Positions 42,121 through 51,677 of a stretch of 64,000 bases of DNA are shown piece by piece; positions within the stretch are counted from its first letter, which is position 1, and every line of letters begins with the position of its first letter. A program made the translations under genes and the position numbers. Below the pieces are notes generated by a model. The model saw nothing but the letters and a program-made list of their open reading frames with translations. It was not told the DNA's origin and searched no databases. Origin of the DNA: Mucinivorans hirudinis (GTDB lineage Bacteria; Bacteroidota; Bacteroidia; Bacteroidales; Rikenellaceae); assembly GCA_000723505.1 (NCBI GenBank), contig HG934468.1, forward strand, positions 1,396,798 through 1,460,797. The letters run 5' to 3'.

Positions 42121-44616
42121 ATGAAAAAACTAATCCTGACTTTTGCTCTTTTGATCGCTGTGGTTGCAGTTGCGGCACAGCAGAAGATGACACCGGTAAC
42201 GAAGGCTAACTACGAGCTGCCGAACCGTTTCTCGCCCGACCGTACGGCTACAATGCTCTTTTCCACGATGGTAGACCCCCACTTTCTAAAAAACAGTCAG
42301 CAGTTTTGGTACTCTTATCAGACTCCTGCCGGCAGAAATTGGTACTTGGTGAACCCCGCAAAGGGCGCTAAAAAATTGTTGTTCGACCCCGCAAAGATGG
42401 CGGCAGCAATTACTGAAATCGTAAAAGACCCGTATGATGCTCAGCATCTCCCGATCACGAATATTAGCTTCAACGATGCCGAAACAGGTTTCTATTTTGA
42501 GATTATGAGCACGGTGGATATGACCAAAGAGGAGTTTGAGAACTGGAAAAAGGAGCAGACAATCCTCGAAATCAAACCCGAAAACGAGCACAAGTCCAAG
42601 AAAAAATCGTACTGGATGTTCTACGATTTGGCTACGGGCAAGGTGAGCGAAGTGCCCGACTATAAACGCCCCAAGGGCAACCCCTCGTGGGCAAGTGTCT
42701 CGCCGGATAGCACCAAGGTTTTATTTGCACGCAATTATAACCTCTACTGGATGACGGCAGAGGATATGGAGAAGGCAAAGAGGAACGAGAAAGACTCCAC
42801 AATCGTTGAGCACCAAATCACCACCGATGGCGAGAAAGATTTTGCGTGGGGTGGTGCGCGCTACTCGAATATTAATGCCGAGGAGCTCAAGCGCGAGGGG
42901 ACGCGTCAGAGCGCTTGGGCTATCTGGTCACCCGACAGCAAAAACTTTGTTTTGAGCCGCACCGACAACCGCAAAGTCGGAGACCTGTGGGTCATAGACC
43001 ACACAGCATCGCCCCGCCCAACGCTCGAAAGCTATAAATATCATATGCCCGGCGAGGCGAATGCCCCACAACAGTATGTATATATCTTTGACGTCGAGAC
43101 AATGACACCGCGAATGGTGGATGCTGCCGCCTTCAAAGACCAGACAATGGAAATATCGCCAAAGCCGACTCCCAAGAAATTCCGTGATGATATTGTCCGT
43201 CCTTCGACCACTTGGCCCGGTGACCATACTAAATTCTATATGACCCGCAAAAGCCGTGACTTGAAACGTATCGACATTTGCGTGGTGGATGTGGCTACGG
43301 GCAAGGTAACCACCTTGATAGAGGAGCGGATGAATACCTCGATGGAGTCACGTGCGATTTGGCCTGCCAACGGTGGGACGGATCTTATCGTCTGGTCACA
43401 GCGCTCGGGCTGGGCTAATCTCTATCTATACAGCGATGAAGGCACACTCAGAAACAAAATTACCGACGGTGATTTCCACTGCGAAACGGTTCTTGCCGCA
43501 GACGATGCAACCCAAACGGTTTACTTTCTGGCAAATGGCGTTGAGAAGGGTGAAAATCCATATTACACGCACATCTACTCGGTGAAATATGATGGCACGG
43601 GAATGAAACGGCTGAGTGAGCAGGATTTCGAGCACCAAATTTCGCTCAATGACGAGAATAAATATTTTATTGACAACTATTCGAGAGTCAATACCACTCC
43701 GCGCTCTGTGTTACGCGATAATACGGGCAAAAAAATTATGGATTTAGAGGAGGCTGATTTGTCGCTTTTGTTTGCGGCAGGTTACAAGTTCCCCGAGATT
43801 TTCACCTTCAAGGCGGCAGATGGCGTAACGGATATGTGGGGCACGATGTATAAACCCATCGACTTCGATTCGACTAAAATCTATCCTATAATTGAGTATG
43901 TCTATCCCGGTCCTCAGACCGAGGCTAACAACACAGCCTTTGCTCCACCCACCGCCCGTACCGACCGCTTGGCGCAATTCGGCTTCATTGTCATCACCCT
44001 TGGCAACCGCGGCGGACACCCCTCGCGTAGCAAGTGGTATCACAACTATGGTTACGGCAACCTACGCGACTATGGTTTGGCAGACAAAAAAACTGCCGTT
44101 GAGCAACTTGCAAACAAATATCCGTGGATTGACCGCGAAAAGGTGGGTATTCACGGACACTCGGGCGGCGGCTTTATGAGCACGGCGGCGATTTTGGTCT
44201 ACCCCAATTTCTTCAAAGTGGCAGTCTCTTGTGCGGGCAACCACCAAAATAACATCTATAATCGTTGGTGGAGCGAAAAACACCACGGTGTGCTGGAAAA
44301 GGTTGATGACAAGGGTGATACAACCTTTATTTACAACATTGCCAAGAATGCCGATGTGGCAGCCAACCTCAAGGGTAAGTTGATGTTGATTCACGGCGAT
44401 ATTGACGAGAATGTCCACGCGGCAAATACTCTTACGGTTGTTAAGGCGTTGATTAAAAACAATAAACGCTTCGATATGTTGATTCTGCCCGGACAACGCC
44501 ACGGCTTTGGCGATATGAACGAATATTTCTTCTGGACAATGGGCGACTACTTCACCGAGCACCTGCTGGGCGACAGCGAAAAGGGGCAGGTGGATATTAG
44601 GCAGATGAATAGATAG
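42121..44616 (+). CDS. S9B dipeptidyl-peptidase IV-like serine peptidase
   Basis: 831 aa with a signal peptide (LILTFALLIAVVAVAAQ). An N-terminal beta-propeller of the DPP-IV type (about 80-560) is followed by the alpha/beta hydrolase domain: nucleophile Ser681 in GIHGHSGGGF, aspartate in LIHGDIDENVH, histidine in GQRHGFG. It removes dipeptides from the N-termini of peptides in the periplasm; asaccharolytic and mucin-feeding Bacteroidetes use such enzymes for amino acid supply. It stands alone with its own promoter and terminator. Confidence 0.94.
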   Translation: MKKLILTFALLIAVVAVAAQQKMTPVTKANYELPNRFSPDRTATMLFSTMVDPHFLKNSQQFWYSYQTPAGRNWYLVNPAKGAKKLLFDPAKMAAAITEIVKDPYDAQHLPITNISFNDAETGFYFEIMSTVDMTKEEFENWKKEQTILEIKPENEHKSKKKSYWMFYDLATGKVSEVPDYKRPKGNPSWASVSPDSTKVLFARNYNLYWMTAEDMEKAKRNEKDSTIVEHQITTDGEKDFAWGGARYSNINAEELKREGTRQSAWAIWSPDSKNFVLSRTDNRKVGDLWVIDHTASPRPTLESYKYHMPGEANAPQQYVYIFDVETMTPRMVDAAAFKDQTMEISPKPTPKKFRDDIVRPSTTWPGDHTKFYMTRKSRDLKRIDICVVDVATGKVTTLIEERMNTSMESRAIWPANGGTDLIVWSQRSGWANLYLYSDEGTLRNKITDGDFHCETVLAADDATQTVYFLANGVEKGENPYYTHIYSVKYDGTGMKRLSEQDFEHQISLNDENKYFIDNYSRVNTTPRSVLRDNTGKKIMDLEEADLSLLFAAGYKFPEIFTFKAADGVTDMWGTMYKPIDFDSTKIYPIIEYVYPGPQTEANNTAFAPPTARTDRLAQFGFIVITLGNRGGHPSRSKWYHNYGYGNLRDYGLADKKTAVEQLANKYPWIDREKVGIHGHSGGGFMSTAAILVYPNFFKVAVSCAGNHQNNIYNRWWSEKHHGVLEKVDDKGDTTFIYNIAKNADVAANLKGKLMLIHGDIDENVHAANTLTVVKALIKNNKRFDMLILPGQRHGFGDMNEYFFWTMGDYFTEHLLGDSEKGQVDIRQMNR

Positions 44617-44631
44617 ACTGTCACATAGAAC

Positions 44632-44684
44632 GGGGAGTTGTCTCTTGTAGTAGTTTTGCTTGACTCTAACTCCCCATTTTTGAT
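44632..44684 (+). terminator. Intrinsic terminator after the DPP-IV-type gene
   Basis: GGGGAGTT (44632-44639) pairs with AACTCCCC (44668-44675), followed by ATTTTTGATTT. The remaining gap to 44924 holds repeat copy 3 and otherwise nothing recognisable. Confidence 0.8.
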
Positions 44685-44866
44685 TTACGTAATATCCACT
44701 ATATAGTGGCAACGCACATTATTAGTTGTAATGCAAGCCGCGGCACAACCATACAGCCCCACAATCTATGGACAGGGGTGCGTAAAATGAACATTTGGAG
44801 GACCTCACTCTGATTCCCTATGGGGTGGTACAAGGCTACTTATAAGTGAGCTCTCCGCAATCAAAA

Positions 44867-44893
44867 ATCTAAATTGTTTGATGCCGAGTTAAT
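44867..44893 (-). repeat. Dispersed intergenic repeat, copy 3
   Basis: Differs from the consensus by two changes (ATTAACTCGGCATCAAAC, ending AATTTAGAT) and is followed on the minus strand by TTTTGATTG. It lies 32 bases upstream of the DUF389 start but points away from it. Confidence 0.8.
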
Positions 44894-44924
44894 AACTCCT
44901 TCGCAGTATTTACAATTAACGGAA

Positions 44925-46277
44925 ATGGATAAGAAATCACTCCTCAGCCAACTCAAGGATTTCCTTGCAGACCGTTTTAACTTGGAAGCCGACAAGGCAG
45001 ACCAAGCAACCGTTACGGAGAACATAGCCAATGGCGTAAAGTTCAAAGGAATGAACCTATGGATTTTGATGTTTGCTATCGTGGTTGCTTCTGTGGGGTT
45101 GAATGTGAACTCTACGGCTGTCATTATCGGTGCAATGTTGATTTCGCCGTTAATGGGTCCGATAATGGGTGTTGGTCTGTCCATTGGGATTTACGACTTC
45201 GAGTTGCTCAAAAAATCTTTGAAAAATTTCGGGTTTGCCGTGGCGGTAAGTTTGGCTGTATCGACTGCATATTTTTCGGTAAGTCCCGAGCTCTCAGAGC
45301 AGAGCGAACTTTTATCACGCACCACTCCCACGATATGGGATGTGTTGATTGCATCTTTTGGCGGTCTGGCGGGCATCGTAGCACAGACAAGGCGCGACCG
45401 TACAAGCACGGTTATCCCGGGCGTGGCTATTGCCACAGCACTGATGCCGCCTTTGTGTACAGCCGGCTTCGGACTTGCTTCGGGCAACTGGAGCTATTTC
45501 TTCGGGGCATTCTATCTGTTTACAATCAATGCGGTATTCATCGCCTTGGCGACTTTCTTTATTGTCCGCTTTCTCAAATATCAACGTGTAGAATTTATTG
45601 ATGCACTACAGGCTAAACGTGTGCGCAGTTCAATGATTATAATTATCACGGCAACGTTGATTCCGAGCATTATTATTGCTTTTAGTGTTGTGGAAAAGGC
45701 TGTTTTTGAAAATGATGCCAAGAAATTTATCAAGAATGTGCTCACTTTTAACGATAGTGAGGTTGTCAATAGCGTTGTAAATTATTCGCGCAAGGGCAGC
45801 TCCATCGAGGTTTGGTTAATCGGCGCACCCGTGGCTTCCGACATCGTGAATATGGCGCGCAACCAGCTAAAAAATTATGGTTTAGACCAGACAACGCTCA
45901 TCGTACGCCAAGCCAACTCGGGCGAGGACATTAACCAAGGTCAGATGCAGAACCTACTGGTGAGTAACGCACAGCTTTTGCAGGATAAGAACAGCAAAAT
46001 TGCACAATTAGAGAGTAAAATAGCTCTATATGAACAACAAAGTGTACCGTCTGCTGACGTTGCGCGCGAGCTCTCCGCTTTGTGGAACAATATGAAAGAT
46101 TTTTCGGTAAGCAAAAATTTCATACTCAATAGTGAAGGAGAGACAGTGGATAGCATCTTGGTTTGTATTGTCACACCCATCAAAAAAGAAGAGTTGCCGG
46201 CTACCGAGCGTGAGAAGATAAAGAGCTGGTTAGGCGTAAGATGCGCAATGAAAAGTGTGAAATTAATTGTAGAGTAG
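44925..46277 (+). CDS. DUF389 family membrane protein
   Basis: 450 aa from the ATG at 44925 (MDKKSLLSQLKDFL); a TTG-initiated extension would run through the repeat and is not used. The DUF389 core is in the N-terminal half, with GLNVNSTAVIIGAMLISPLMGPIMGVGLSIG, RTTPTIWDVLIASFGGLAGIVA and VIPGVAIATALMPPLCTAGFGLA; about six helices. The C-terminal region (about 330-400) has a coiled-coil-like stretch. Transport or sensing roles have been proposed for the family, but the function is unknown. Its stop overlaps a GTG for the next gene. Confidence 0.88.
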   Translation: MDKKSLLSQLKDFLADRFNLEADKADQATVTENIANGVKFKGMNLWILMFAIVVASVGLNVNSTAVIIGAMLISPLMGPIMGVGLSIGIYDFELLKKSLKNFGFAVAVSLAVSTAYFSVSPELSEQSELLSRTTPTIWDVLIASFGGLAGIVAQTRRDRTSTVIPGVAIATALMPPLCTAGFGLASGNWSYFFGAFYLFTINAVFIALATFFIVRFLKYQRVEFIDALQAKRVRSSMIIIITATLIPSIIIAFSVVEKAVFENDAKKFIKNVLTFNDSEVVNSVVNYSRKGSSIEVWLIGAPVASDIVNMARNQLKNYGLDQTTLIVRQANSGEDINQGQMQNLLVSNAQLLQDKNSKIAQLESKIALYEQQSVPSADVARELSALWNNMKDFSVSKNFILNSEGETVDSILVCIVTPIKKEELPATEREKIKSWLGVRCAMKSVKLIVE

Positions 46278-47215
46278 TGAAGTTAATAGCAACATTAAGG
46301 GAAATTTTGAAGAGTGGTGATTTCGAGCAGCAATTCGAGATTGCCGCTTTTGCCAATGAGTGGTTTACGATAGAGGATATTGTGCGAGCACGTGACGCAA
46401 TAGTTGAGGAGTTTTTGGACCAAGCGAGGGTTGCGCGCTGGCTCGGCAAGTATCAAGAGGGGTTGCAAGACCAACGTGTCGGCATCGTTATGGCGGGAAA
46501 TATTCCGATGGTCGGCTTTTTTGATATGTTCTGCACGCTTCTAACAAACAATTATGCAATCATAAAACCATCTTCAAAGGATAGTGTACTGATTGGTTAT
46601 ATTGCAGAAAAATTGGCAGGTGCAGGTTTTGGCGTAGAGTTGTGCGATAAAATTCCGGACAACGTCCAAAAATTGCTGACAATGGGGGGTGAGCAGGCGG
46701 CACAATTTTATGGAACTAAATTTGCGCAACCACTCATCCGCTCCCACAGGAGTAGCATAGCGATAATCTCGCAAAATGATGATCCAGTGGGGATTAATGA
46801 TGATATGTTTCTATATTGGGGACTTGGCTGTCGCAATGTCAGTTTTTTGTATCTACCAATGGGGTATGAGCTTGAACGACTCCCTTACTTCACGACAGAC
46901 TTCAAGCCGTTCCGCGATAATTACCTCTATCAAAAGGCATTGCACACAATAAACGGTACTAGTTTTACTGACAGAGGGTACCTCCTGCGAGAGAGTTCGC
47001 CACGGGTGAAACAGCCTTTGGCTGTTGTCGGTTACTCTTTTTACGACACAATCGACGAGATTATGGTCGAAGAAGACCGCATTCAGTGTGTTGCCTGTAA
47101 CCATCCCCCCGAAAAATTCCCGCGCCAAACCCCCATCGGCACAACTCAGCGCCCCACATTAACCGACTACCCCGATGGCAAAGATATTATCGAATATCTA
47201 TTAACTCGGCATTAA
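46277..47215 (+). CDS. LuxC-type acyl-CoA reductase
   Basis: 312 aa from a GTG at 46277 that shares a base with the DUF389 stop; an upstream ATG at 46241 would give a 37-base overlap. LuxC-family signs are VGIVMAGNIPMVGFFDMFCTLL, IIKPSSKDSVLIGYI, FYGTKFAQPLIRSHRSSIAI and the segment with the likely catalytic cysteine (WGLGCRNVSFLYLP). It resembles Bacteroidetes acyl-CoA reductases that make fatty aldehydes, and is shorter than Vibrio LuxC. Its last codons (LLTRH and stop) are formed by dispersed repeat copy 4. Confidence 0.85.
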   Translation: MKLIATLREILKSGDFEQQFEIAAFANEWFTIEDIVRARDAIVEEFLDQARVARWLGKYQEGLQDQRVGIVMAGNIPMVGFFDMFCTLLTNNYAIIKPSSKDSVLIGYIAEKLAGAGFGVELCDKIPDNVQKLLTMGGEQAAQFYGTKFAQPLIRSHRSSIAIISQNDDPVGINDDMFLYWGLGCRNVSFLYLPMGYELERLPYFTTDFKPFRDNYLYQKALHTINGTSFTDRGYLLRESSPRVKQPLAVVGYSFYDTIDEIMVEEDRIQCVACNHPPEKFPRQTPIGTTQRPTLTDYPDGKDIIEYLLTRH

Positions 47216-47243
47216 ACAATTTGGATTTTTGACAACTCTTTCA
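47200..47243 (+). promoter_or_regulatory. Dispersed repeat copy 4 with promoter-like tail
   Basis: An exact 27-base repeat (47200-47226) supplies the stop codon of the reductase gene, then GATTTTTG (47224-47231) and GACAACTCTTTCA (47231-47243) lead to the next ATG at 47248. The cassette matches 30481-30526 except for a 2-base gap. Confidence 0.7.
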
Positions 47244-47247
47244 CCCA

Positions 47248-48213
47248 ATGAAAAGACTTCAAAATGTTCTCGTCCACGGCGCAAAAGCCGGCATCAAAAC
47301 CGCTTTTTGGGTTTTGAAGATGATGATACCCATAACCTTGGGTGTGACTCTGCTCAAGTGGGCGGGTGTAATCGCTCTCCTTGCCGAGTGGGCGCTACCT
47401 TTTTTCAAATATTTCGGACTCTCTGCCCAAGGGGTATTAGTATTTATAACCGCCTCACTCACAAACCTATACTCCGCCATAGCCCTCTTTGCTACATTGG
47501 AAATAGATTTTCGGATGGCAACAATCCTTGCCGCGGCTACTCTGATTTGCCATAACCTTATTGTTGAGACTGTTATCCAGCGAAAGGCGGGGGCATCGGC
47601 TCTCTATATGGTGTTGCTGAGAGTGGGCACGGGACTTTTGGTTGCATTTATGCTCAATATCATCCTGCCGACTGACTATTCGGGAACTCTTATCGTTGAT
47701 AAACATCCGGTTGCAGAAAGCACTCTGTGGGGAATTCTCTGGGAATGGGGCGTCTCGATGTTGAAACTCACGCCCATCATCTTGGGATTGATTGTTGCCC
47801 TGAACTGCCTGCAACAATTCTTGAAAGAGTTCAAGCTAATCAACCTCCTGGTAATACCTTTCAAGCCGTTGATGCGTCTTTTCGGACTTGCGCCCGAGAG
47901 CTCGTTTTTGTGGGCGGTGATGAATTCGCTGGGCTTAGCCTATGGCGGTGCGGTGCTCATTGCCGAGTACCAGGAGGGCGAGATAAACCCTTCACAGGCG
48001 CGCCTTCTGAACACTCACGTAGCCATAACGCATTCATTGCTAGAGGATACTCTGCTATTTGCGGCAGTGGGTATCGGGGCGTTTTGGTTGTTTGTACCGC
48101 GCTTGGTGCTGTCGGTGGCGGCGGTATGGATAGAGCGATTTTTCCGTGCCCAAGTTCTTGACACGTCACGCGTACTTAGTCCAAAGCCGGTACAACCACC
48201 CCAAGAGTATTAA
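47248..48213 (+). CDS. Nucleoside-recognition (Gate) domain membrane protein
   Basis: 321 aa with about eight helices in two halves, each carrying a Gate-type segment (FITASLTNLYSAIALFATL and WAVMNSLGLAYGGAVLIAEY...THVAITHSLLEDTLLF). This fits the YjiH/spore maturation A-B type of the Gate superfamily. A transport role is likely but the substrate is unknown. Its stop codon lies within repeat copy 5. Confidence 0.85.
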   Translation: MKRLQNVLVHGAKAGIKTAFWVLKMMIPITLGVTLLKWAGVIALLAEWALPFFKYFGLSAQGVLVFITASLTNLYSAIALFATLEIDFRMATILAAATLICHNLIVETVIQRKAGASALYMVLLRVGTGLLVAFMLNIILPTDYSGTLIVDKHPVAESTLWGILWEWGVSMLKLTPIILGLIVALNCLQQFLKEFKLINLLVIPFKPLMRLFGLAPESSFLWAVMNSLGLAYGGAVLIAEYQEGEINPSQARLLNTHVAITHSLLEDTLLFAAVGIGAFWLFVPRLVLSVAAVWIERFFRAQVLDTSRVLSPKPVQPPQEY

Positions 48214-48240
48214 CTCGGTATTAAATAATTTGGATAATTC
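48209..48240 (+). repeat. Dispersed intergenic repeat, copy 5
   Basis: The 27-base unit is present with two changes (GGTATTAAATAATTT) at 48209-48235 and here is followed by CCGAGTGAATA, which can pair with TATTAACTCGG at its start. It lies between two convergent genes and could act as a weak terminator. Confidence 0.75.
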
Positions 48241-48251
48241 CGAGTGAATAG

Positions 48252-50141
48252 TTACCTGAGCTGCCCGAAAAGTATCTTCAAAAAATTGACGAACTCGGCA
48301 CGAATCACACGCAGCGCCATTGCGGGCATCTCTATTTCGTTGCGAAGATTAACTTCTATCTGCCTTATTTGTATATCTTTACGCTGCGAAGCCTTGTAGA
48401 TAAACTCCGTATCGAAGAGGAAGCGGTCGATGGTGGTTTGCAGAAAAATTTCGCGCCCCACCTTATTGAAACCCTTCAAGCCGCCCTGAGCATCTGCATA
48501 TCGCATACCCAACAACTTGCGGTTCAAAGTCTGCGACCCCCACGACAGCAGACGGCGCAGGGGCGATAACTCCTTGTAATAGCTCTCGTTACGTTTGGAC
48601 ATCATTATATCGCACTCGCCACTTTCCAACTCGCGAATCATCCTTACCATACACTCTGTTTGGTAAGGAAAATCAATATCCGTGTATATAACCAACGGCG
48701 ATACCGCCTCCATAACTCCTCGTCGAACGGCTGCACCCTTGCCCATGTTTATCTTACAATCAACTATTTGCACTCCTTCCACGAGTTTTTTCAGGGTATC
48801 TGTCTCGGCTGTGGTAAAGTTGCGGTGCGAGCCGTCGTTGCTAACAATCAGGTTGAAGTTGTGGTCTGGTGCGGCGCGACGTAACTTCTCATAGTTAGTT
48901 GCCACAGCCTCCGCCCACCCCGCAGCAGGGTTGTAGCAGGGCAGAACCACATCTATATCGCACCCCGTAAGAGTCACCTCTGAGCGACGTGCGCTACCCA
49001 CACCCGCCTGCTCATCGCTTGTAAAAGTAGCGAAGTATAGTTCGTAAATAACACGCAACCAAACTATTGTAAAGGGAATTGCTTTGAGGGCGTATTGGCG
49101 AAAAACGTCGGCATAGAACCCCGATGGTAAAAGAAGGTTTGATGCCGAGGCTGCCACCGCAAAGCAGAGCATTGCCCAAGCAAGGCGACTGTGCCCCATT
49201 GTTGTCGCACCCCACCACACGCCAACTCCTACTATTGCAATAATGTACGAAACATTTTCGCTCCCCGTACTAAAGAGCGGAATAGCAATCAGCAGCGAAG
49301 CGAGCACCAGCAGTCGAAAATTGACACTCCTATATGCCTTGACTCGTAGGTAACTCACCAACAGCATTATCGCACCACCACCAACTATCCATAAATCGGA
49401 GTAAGAAGCCACACCCGTTACCTTTCGCACCAAGCCGAGCAGCGAAATATTTTGGTATTCGGCAAACATATTCTGCTTATTCTGTTGCACAATATCCGCC
49501 AACCACGCCCTGTATTGACCTATAACATAGTTATTGTCAGTGAAAACCATAGGCAGTGCGAAAAGCACTGCCGCAACAATAACCAGTGTGGCTACAAAAC
49601 GATACTTATTTCGGGCGAAGGGAAGAAAAGCGAGAGCTGCAATGCCGTAGATTTTCACCCCCGCTCCCACGAGCATCGAAACGGCGGATTTACTCTCCCT
49701 CCCCCACTCAATGAAGACAAACGGCAGGATGACAAGTGCGGTTGCGGCAATATTAAACTGTTGATAGATAGCGTTTCTATATAGCTCATTGAGGACTATC
49801 AGGAGTATGAGAGAGCGATATTTCTGCTCCAAGGGGAGCGCCTGCACGGCATAAAATAGCAACGCAGCTCCGGCAACGACCCACAGCGCCATCCCCAACC
49901 AGTCGGGCAGCCACGCAAAAGGGGCAATCAGGAAGGCGAAGATTATTCCGTAGTGATTCCTGTCTTCATACAGAGGCTTGCTGTTGGTAAAGTTTTCAAA
50001 AAGTTGCTTATACTGTTCATAGTTGGTGTAGTCCCCCACCGCATACTTGGTAAGCACACCCCACAGAACCACAACAAGCCATAGAACCAAAAGAAAATTT
50101 TGGTTCTCGAGCAGCGATTTCACCGTTCTCACATATTTCAT
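48252..50141 (-). CDS. Fusion of GT87-like membrane module and GT2 glycosyltransferase
   Basis: 629 aa. Residues 1-385 hold about ten membrane helices resembling GT87/DUF2029 polyprenol-dependent mannosyltransferases, with the loop YAVGDYTNYEQYKQLFENF...YEDRNHYGII and a Lys/Tyr-rich site (GAGVKIYGIAAL). Residues about 395-629 are a GT2 domain of the dolichyl-phosphate sugar synthase kind: CDIDVVLPCYNPAAGW, INMGKGAAVRRGVM, YTDIDFPYQTE with DxD, and QGGLKGFNKVG. One protein could thus make a polyprenyl-linked sugar and also use it. Single frame, no frameshift seen. Confidence 0.85.
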   Translation of the reverse strand: MKYVRTVKSLLENQNFLLVLWLVVVLWGVLTKYAVGDYTNYEQYKQLFENFTNSKPLYEDRNHYGIIFAFLIAPFAWLPDWLGMALWVVAGAALLFYAVQALPLEQKYRSLILLIVLNELYRNAIYQQFNIAATALVILPFVFIEWGRESKSAVSMLVGAGVKIYGIAALAFLPFARNKYRFVATLVIVAAVLFALPMVFTDNNYVIGQYRAWLADIVQQNKQNMFAEYQNISLLGLVRKVTGVASYSDLWIVGGGAIMLLVSYLRVKAYRSVNFRLLVLASLLIAIPLFSTGSENVSYIIAIVGVGVWWGATTMGHSRLAWAMLCFAVAASASNLLLPSGFYADVFRQYALKAIPFTIVWLRVIYELYFATFTSDEQAGVGSARRSEVTLTGCDIDVVLPCYNPAAGWAEAVATNYEKLRRAAPDHNFNLIVSNDGSHRNFTTAETDTLKKLVEGVQIVDCKINMGKGAAVRRGVMEAVSPLVIYTDIDFPYQTECMVRMIRELESGECDIMMSKRNESYYKELSPLRRLLSWGSQTLNRKLLGMRYADAQGGLKGFNKVGREIFLQTTIDRFLFDTEFIYKASQRKDIQIRQIEVNLRNEIEMPAMALRVIRAEFVNFLKILFGQLR

Positions 50142-50180
50142 ACAGGTCTCATTTTCTCGTCACCCAGAGCTCACAGATTT

Positions 50181-51677
50181 TTAATATTTTGGATAATTGG
50201 GCGAGAGTAAAATAGTTTTCTCAATCGTTTTGAGCTTACCATCAACCACATACCGCTCGCCCCGTTCACTTAAGTGCTCCACCATTCGCGTACGCCACCT
50301 CTTCAAAGTTTCGCCATATTCAGCCTGTGCGGATAGCTCGAAAAGCTCGTGGGGGTCGCTCTCCAAGCGGAAAAGTTGCTCTGCGCCATTGAAAAGATTA
50401 TACACATACTTGAACTTTCCGTCGGTGAGTGCAACCCAATAGTTAGCTTTGTCATAGGTTGTTGCGTGCTCCAAGTCTATATATTCACGCCATTTGGGCT
50501 CCGTGTGGCGGGCAATGGTCAATAGCGATTCTCCGTCTACGCAGGTGGGAATCTCAACTCCCGCAACCTCCAAGGCGGTAGGCATAATATCGCGCAACTC
50601 CACACACTGTTCCGCCGATGCACCCTTGGGCAGTGCGGTTTGTACTCCGGCTGGGAATTTTACGATATATGGGACGTGGGTCGAACCTTCGTAGGCATAT
50701 GTTTTTCGCCAATGGTAGTGGTCGCCTAGCATATCGCCGTGGTCGGAGGTGAAGATAATCACCGAGTTTTCGTACATCCCCCTATCCTTCAACTCCTTGA
50801 TAATCTCGCCAATCCAATCGTCAATAAACGTTATGTTGGCATAGTAGTTACGGCGCGAGGCAACGGCAAAGTCCACCCCGAAGTCGCCAAAGGCGGGGTC
50901 GGGCACGTGCTCTCTATCCTTGAAATCACTGCACCAGTTACCAATCCACGGCACCGGAATCTCAACCCCCTCGTACATATCCAAATAGCGCTGCGGAGCA
51001 TCATAGGGACTATGTGGGCGGGCAAATGAAATTTTCAGTAACAACGGTTTGTTCTGTTTATATGAGCGAATAAACTCGACTGCCTTTTCACCTGTCCACC
51101 ACGTAGGATGCAGATTTTCTGCAAGTTGATATGGCTTCTCTCGATTGTCATTCCAGCTGAGCCCCGTCTTGTCTGGGTCTTGGGACGAGGACTTTTGCAA
51201 GAACCAGCGGCGGTAGTCGCTCATAAAGTCAAAGGACTCCACCCTGCCGGACTCATCCAGCAGCACCGCATCGAAGCCGTGCATCTCCCGCTGCGGCGAA
51301 TAGTGCATCTTGCCGATAGCCATCGTGTAGTATCCAGCCTCAGAGAGCATTCGCGGCATCTCCACGGGATATTGCCGCGCAACTTGACTGTAACCCAACA
51401 TCCCGTGATGCCAAGGAGACATACCCGTGAGCAGGGCAGCACGAGCCGGCGTGGAACTCGGAGTCGAGGAGTAACCGTTCGTAAAGAAGAGTCCGTCGCG
51501 CGCCAGCGCATCCAAATTGGGTGTCTTTATGGAGCTATTGCCATAGTAACCGATACAATCGAAACGATGCTGGTCGGTCATAATCAATATTATATTGGGG
51601 CGGCTCTGCTGCTGCGCTGCCGCACCACCACTCGCCACGGCAAGGGGCAGCAACAATTTGGCTGTAGGGGCTATCAT
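50181..51677 (-). CDS. S1-family sulfatase (serine type), second copy
   Basis: 498 aa. The start IAPTAKLLLPLAVASGGAAA is a signal peptide, followed by PNIILIMTDQHRFDCIGYYG and the sulfatase signature with catalytic Ser75 (S-T-P-A-R-A-A-LLTG). Other active-site pieces are AIGKMHYSP, SFARPHSPYDAP and IFTSDHGDMLGDH. It belongs to a different subgroup from the one at 17608, with Asp-His-Gly in place of Asp-Asn-Gly at the metal site. It probably acts on host or algal sulfated sugars. Its ATG overlaps the phosphatase stop codon by four bases (ATGA). Confidence 0.94.
   Translation of the reverse strand: MIAPTAKLLLPLAVASGGAAAQQQSRPNIILIMTDQHRFDCIGYYGNSSIKTPNLDALARDGLFFTNGYSSTPSSTPARAALLTGMSPWHHGMLGYSQVARQYPVEMPRMLSEAGYYTMAIGKMHYSPQREMHGFDAVLLDESGRVESFDFMSDYRRWFLQKSSSQDPDKTGLSWNDNREKPYQLAENLHPTWWTGEKAVEFIRSYKQNKPLLLKISFARPHSPYDAPQRYLDMYEGVEIPVPWIGNWCSDFKDREHVPDPAFGDFGVDFAVASRRNYYANITFIDDWIGEIIKELKDRGMYENSVIIFTSDHGDMLGDHYHWRKTYAYEGSTHVPYIVKFPAGVQTALPKGASAEQCVELRDIMPTALEVAGVEIPTCVDGESLLTIARHTEPKWREYIDLEHATTYDKANYWVALTDGKFKYVYNLFNGAEQLFRLESDPHELFELSAQAEYGETLKRWRTRMVEHLSERGERYVVDGKLKTIEKTILLSPNYPKY

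Noticed and set aside
44700-44866. Possible small gene between the DPP-IV-type terminator and the DUF389 gene
   Set aside because: Only frames of a few codons were found; no ribosomal or promoter signal supports a gene.
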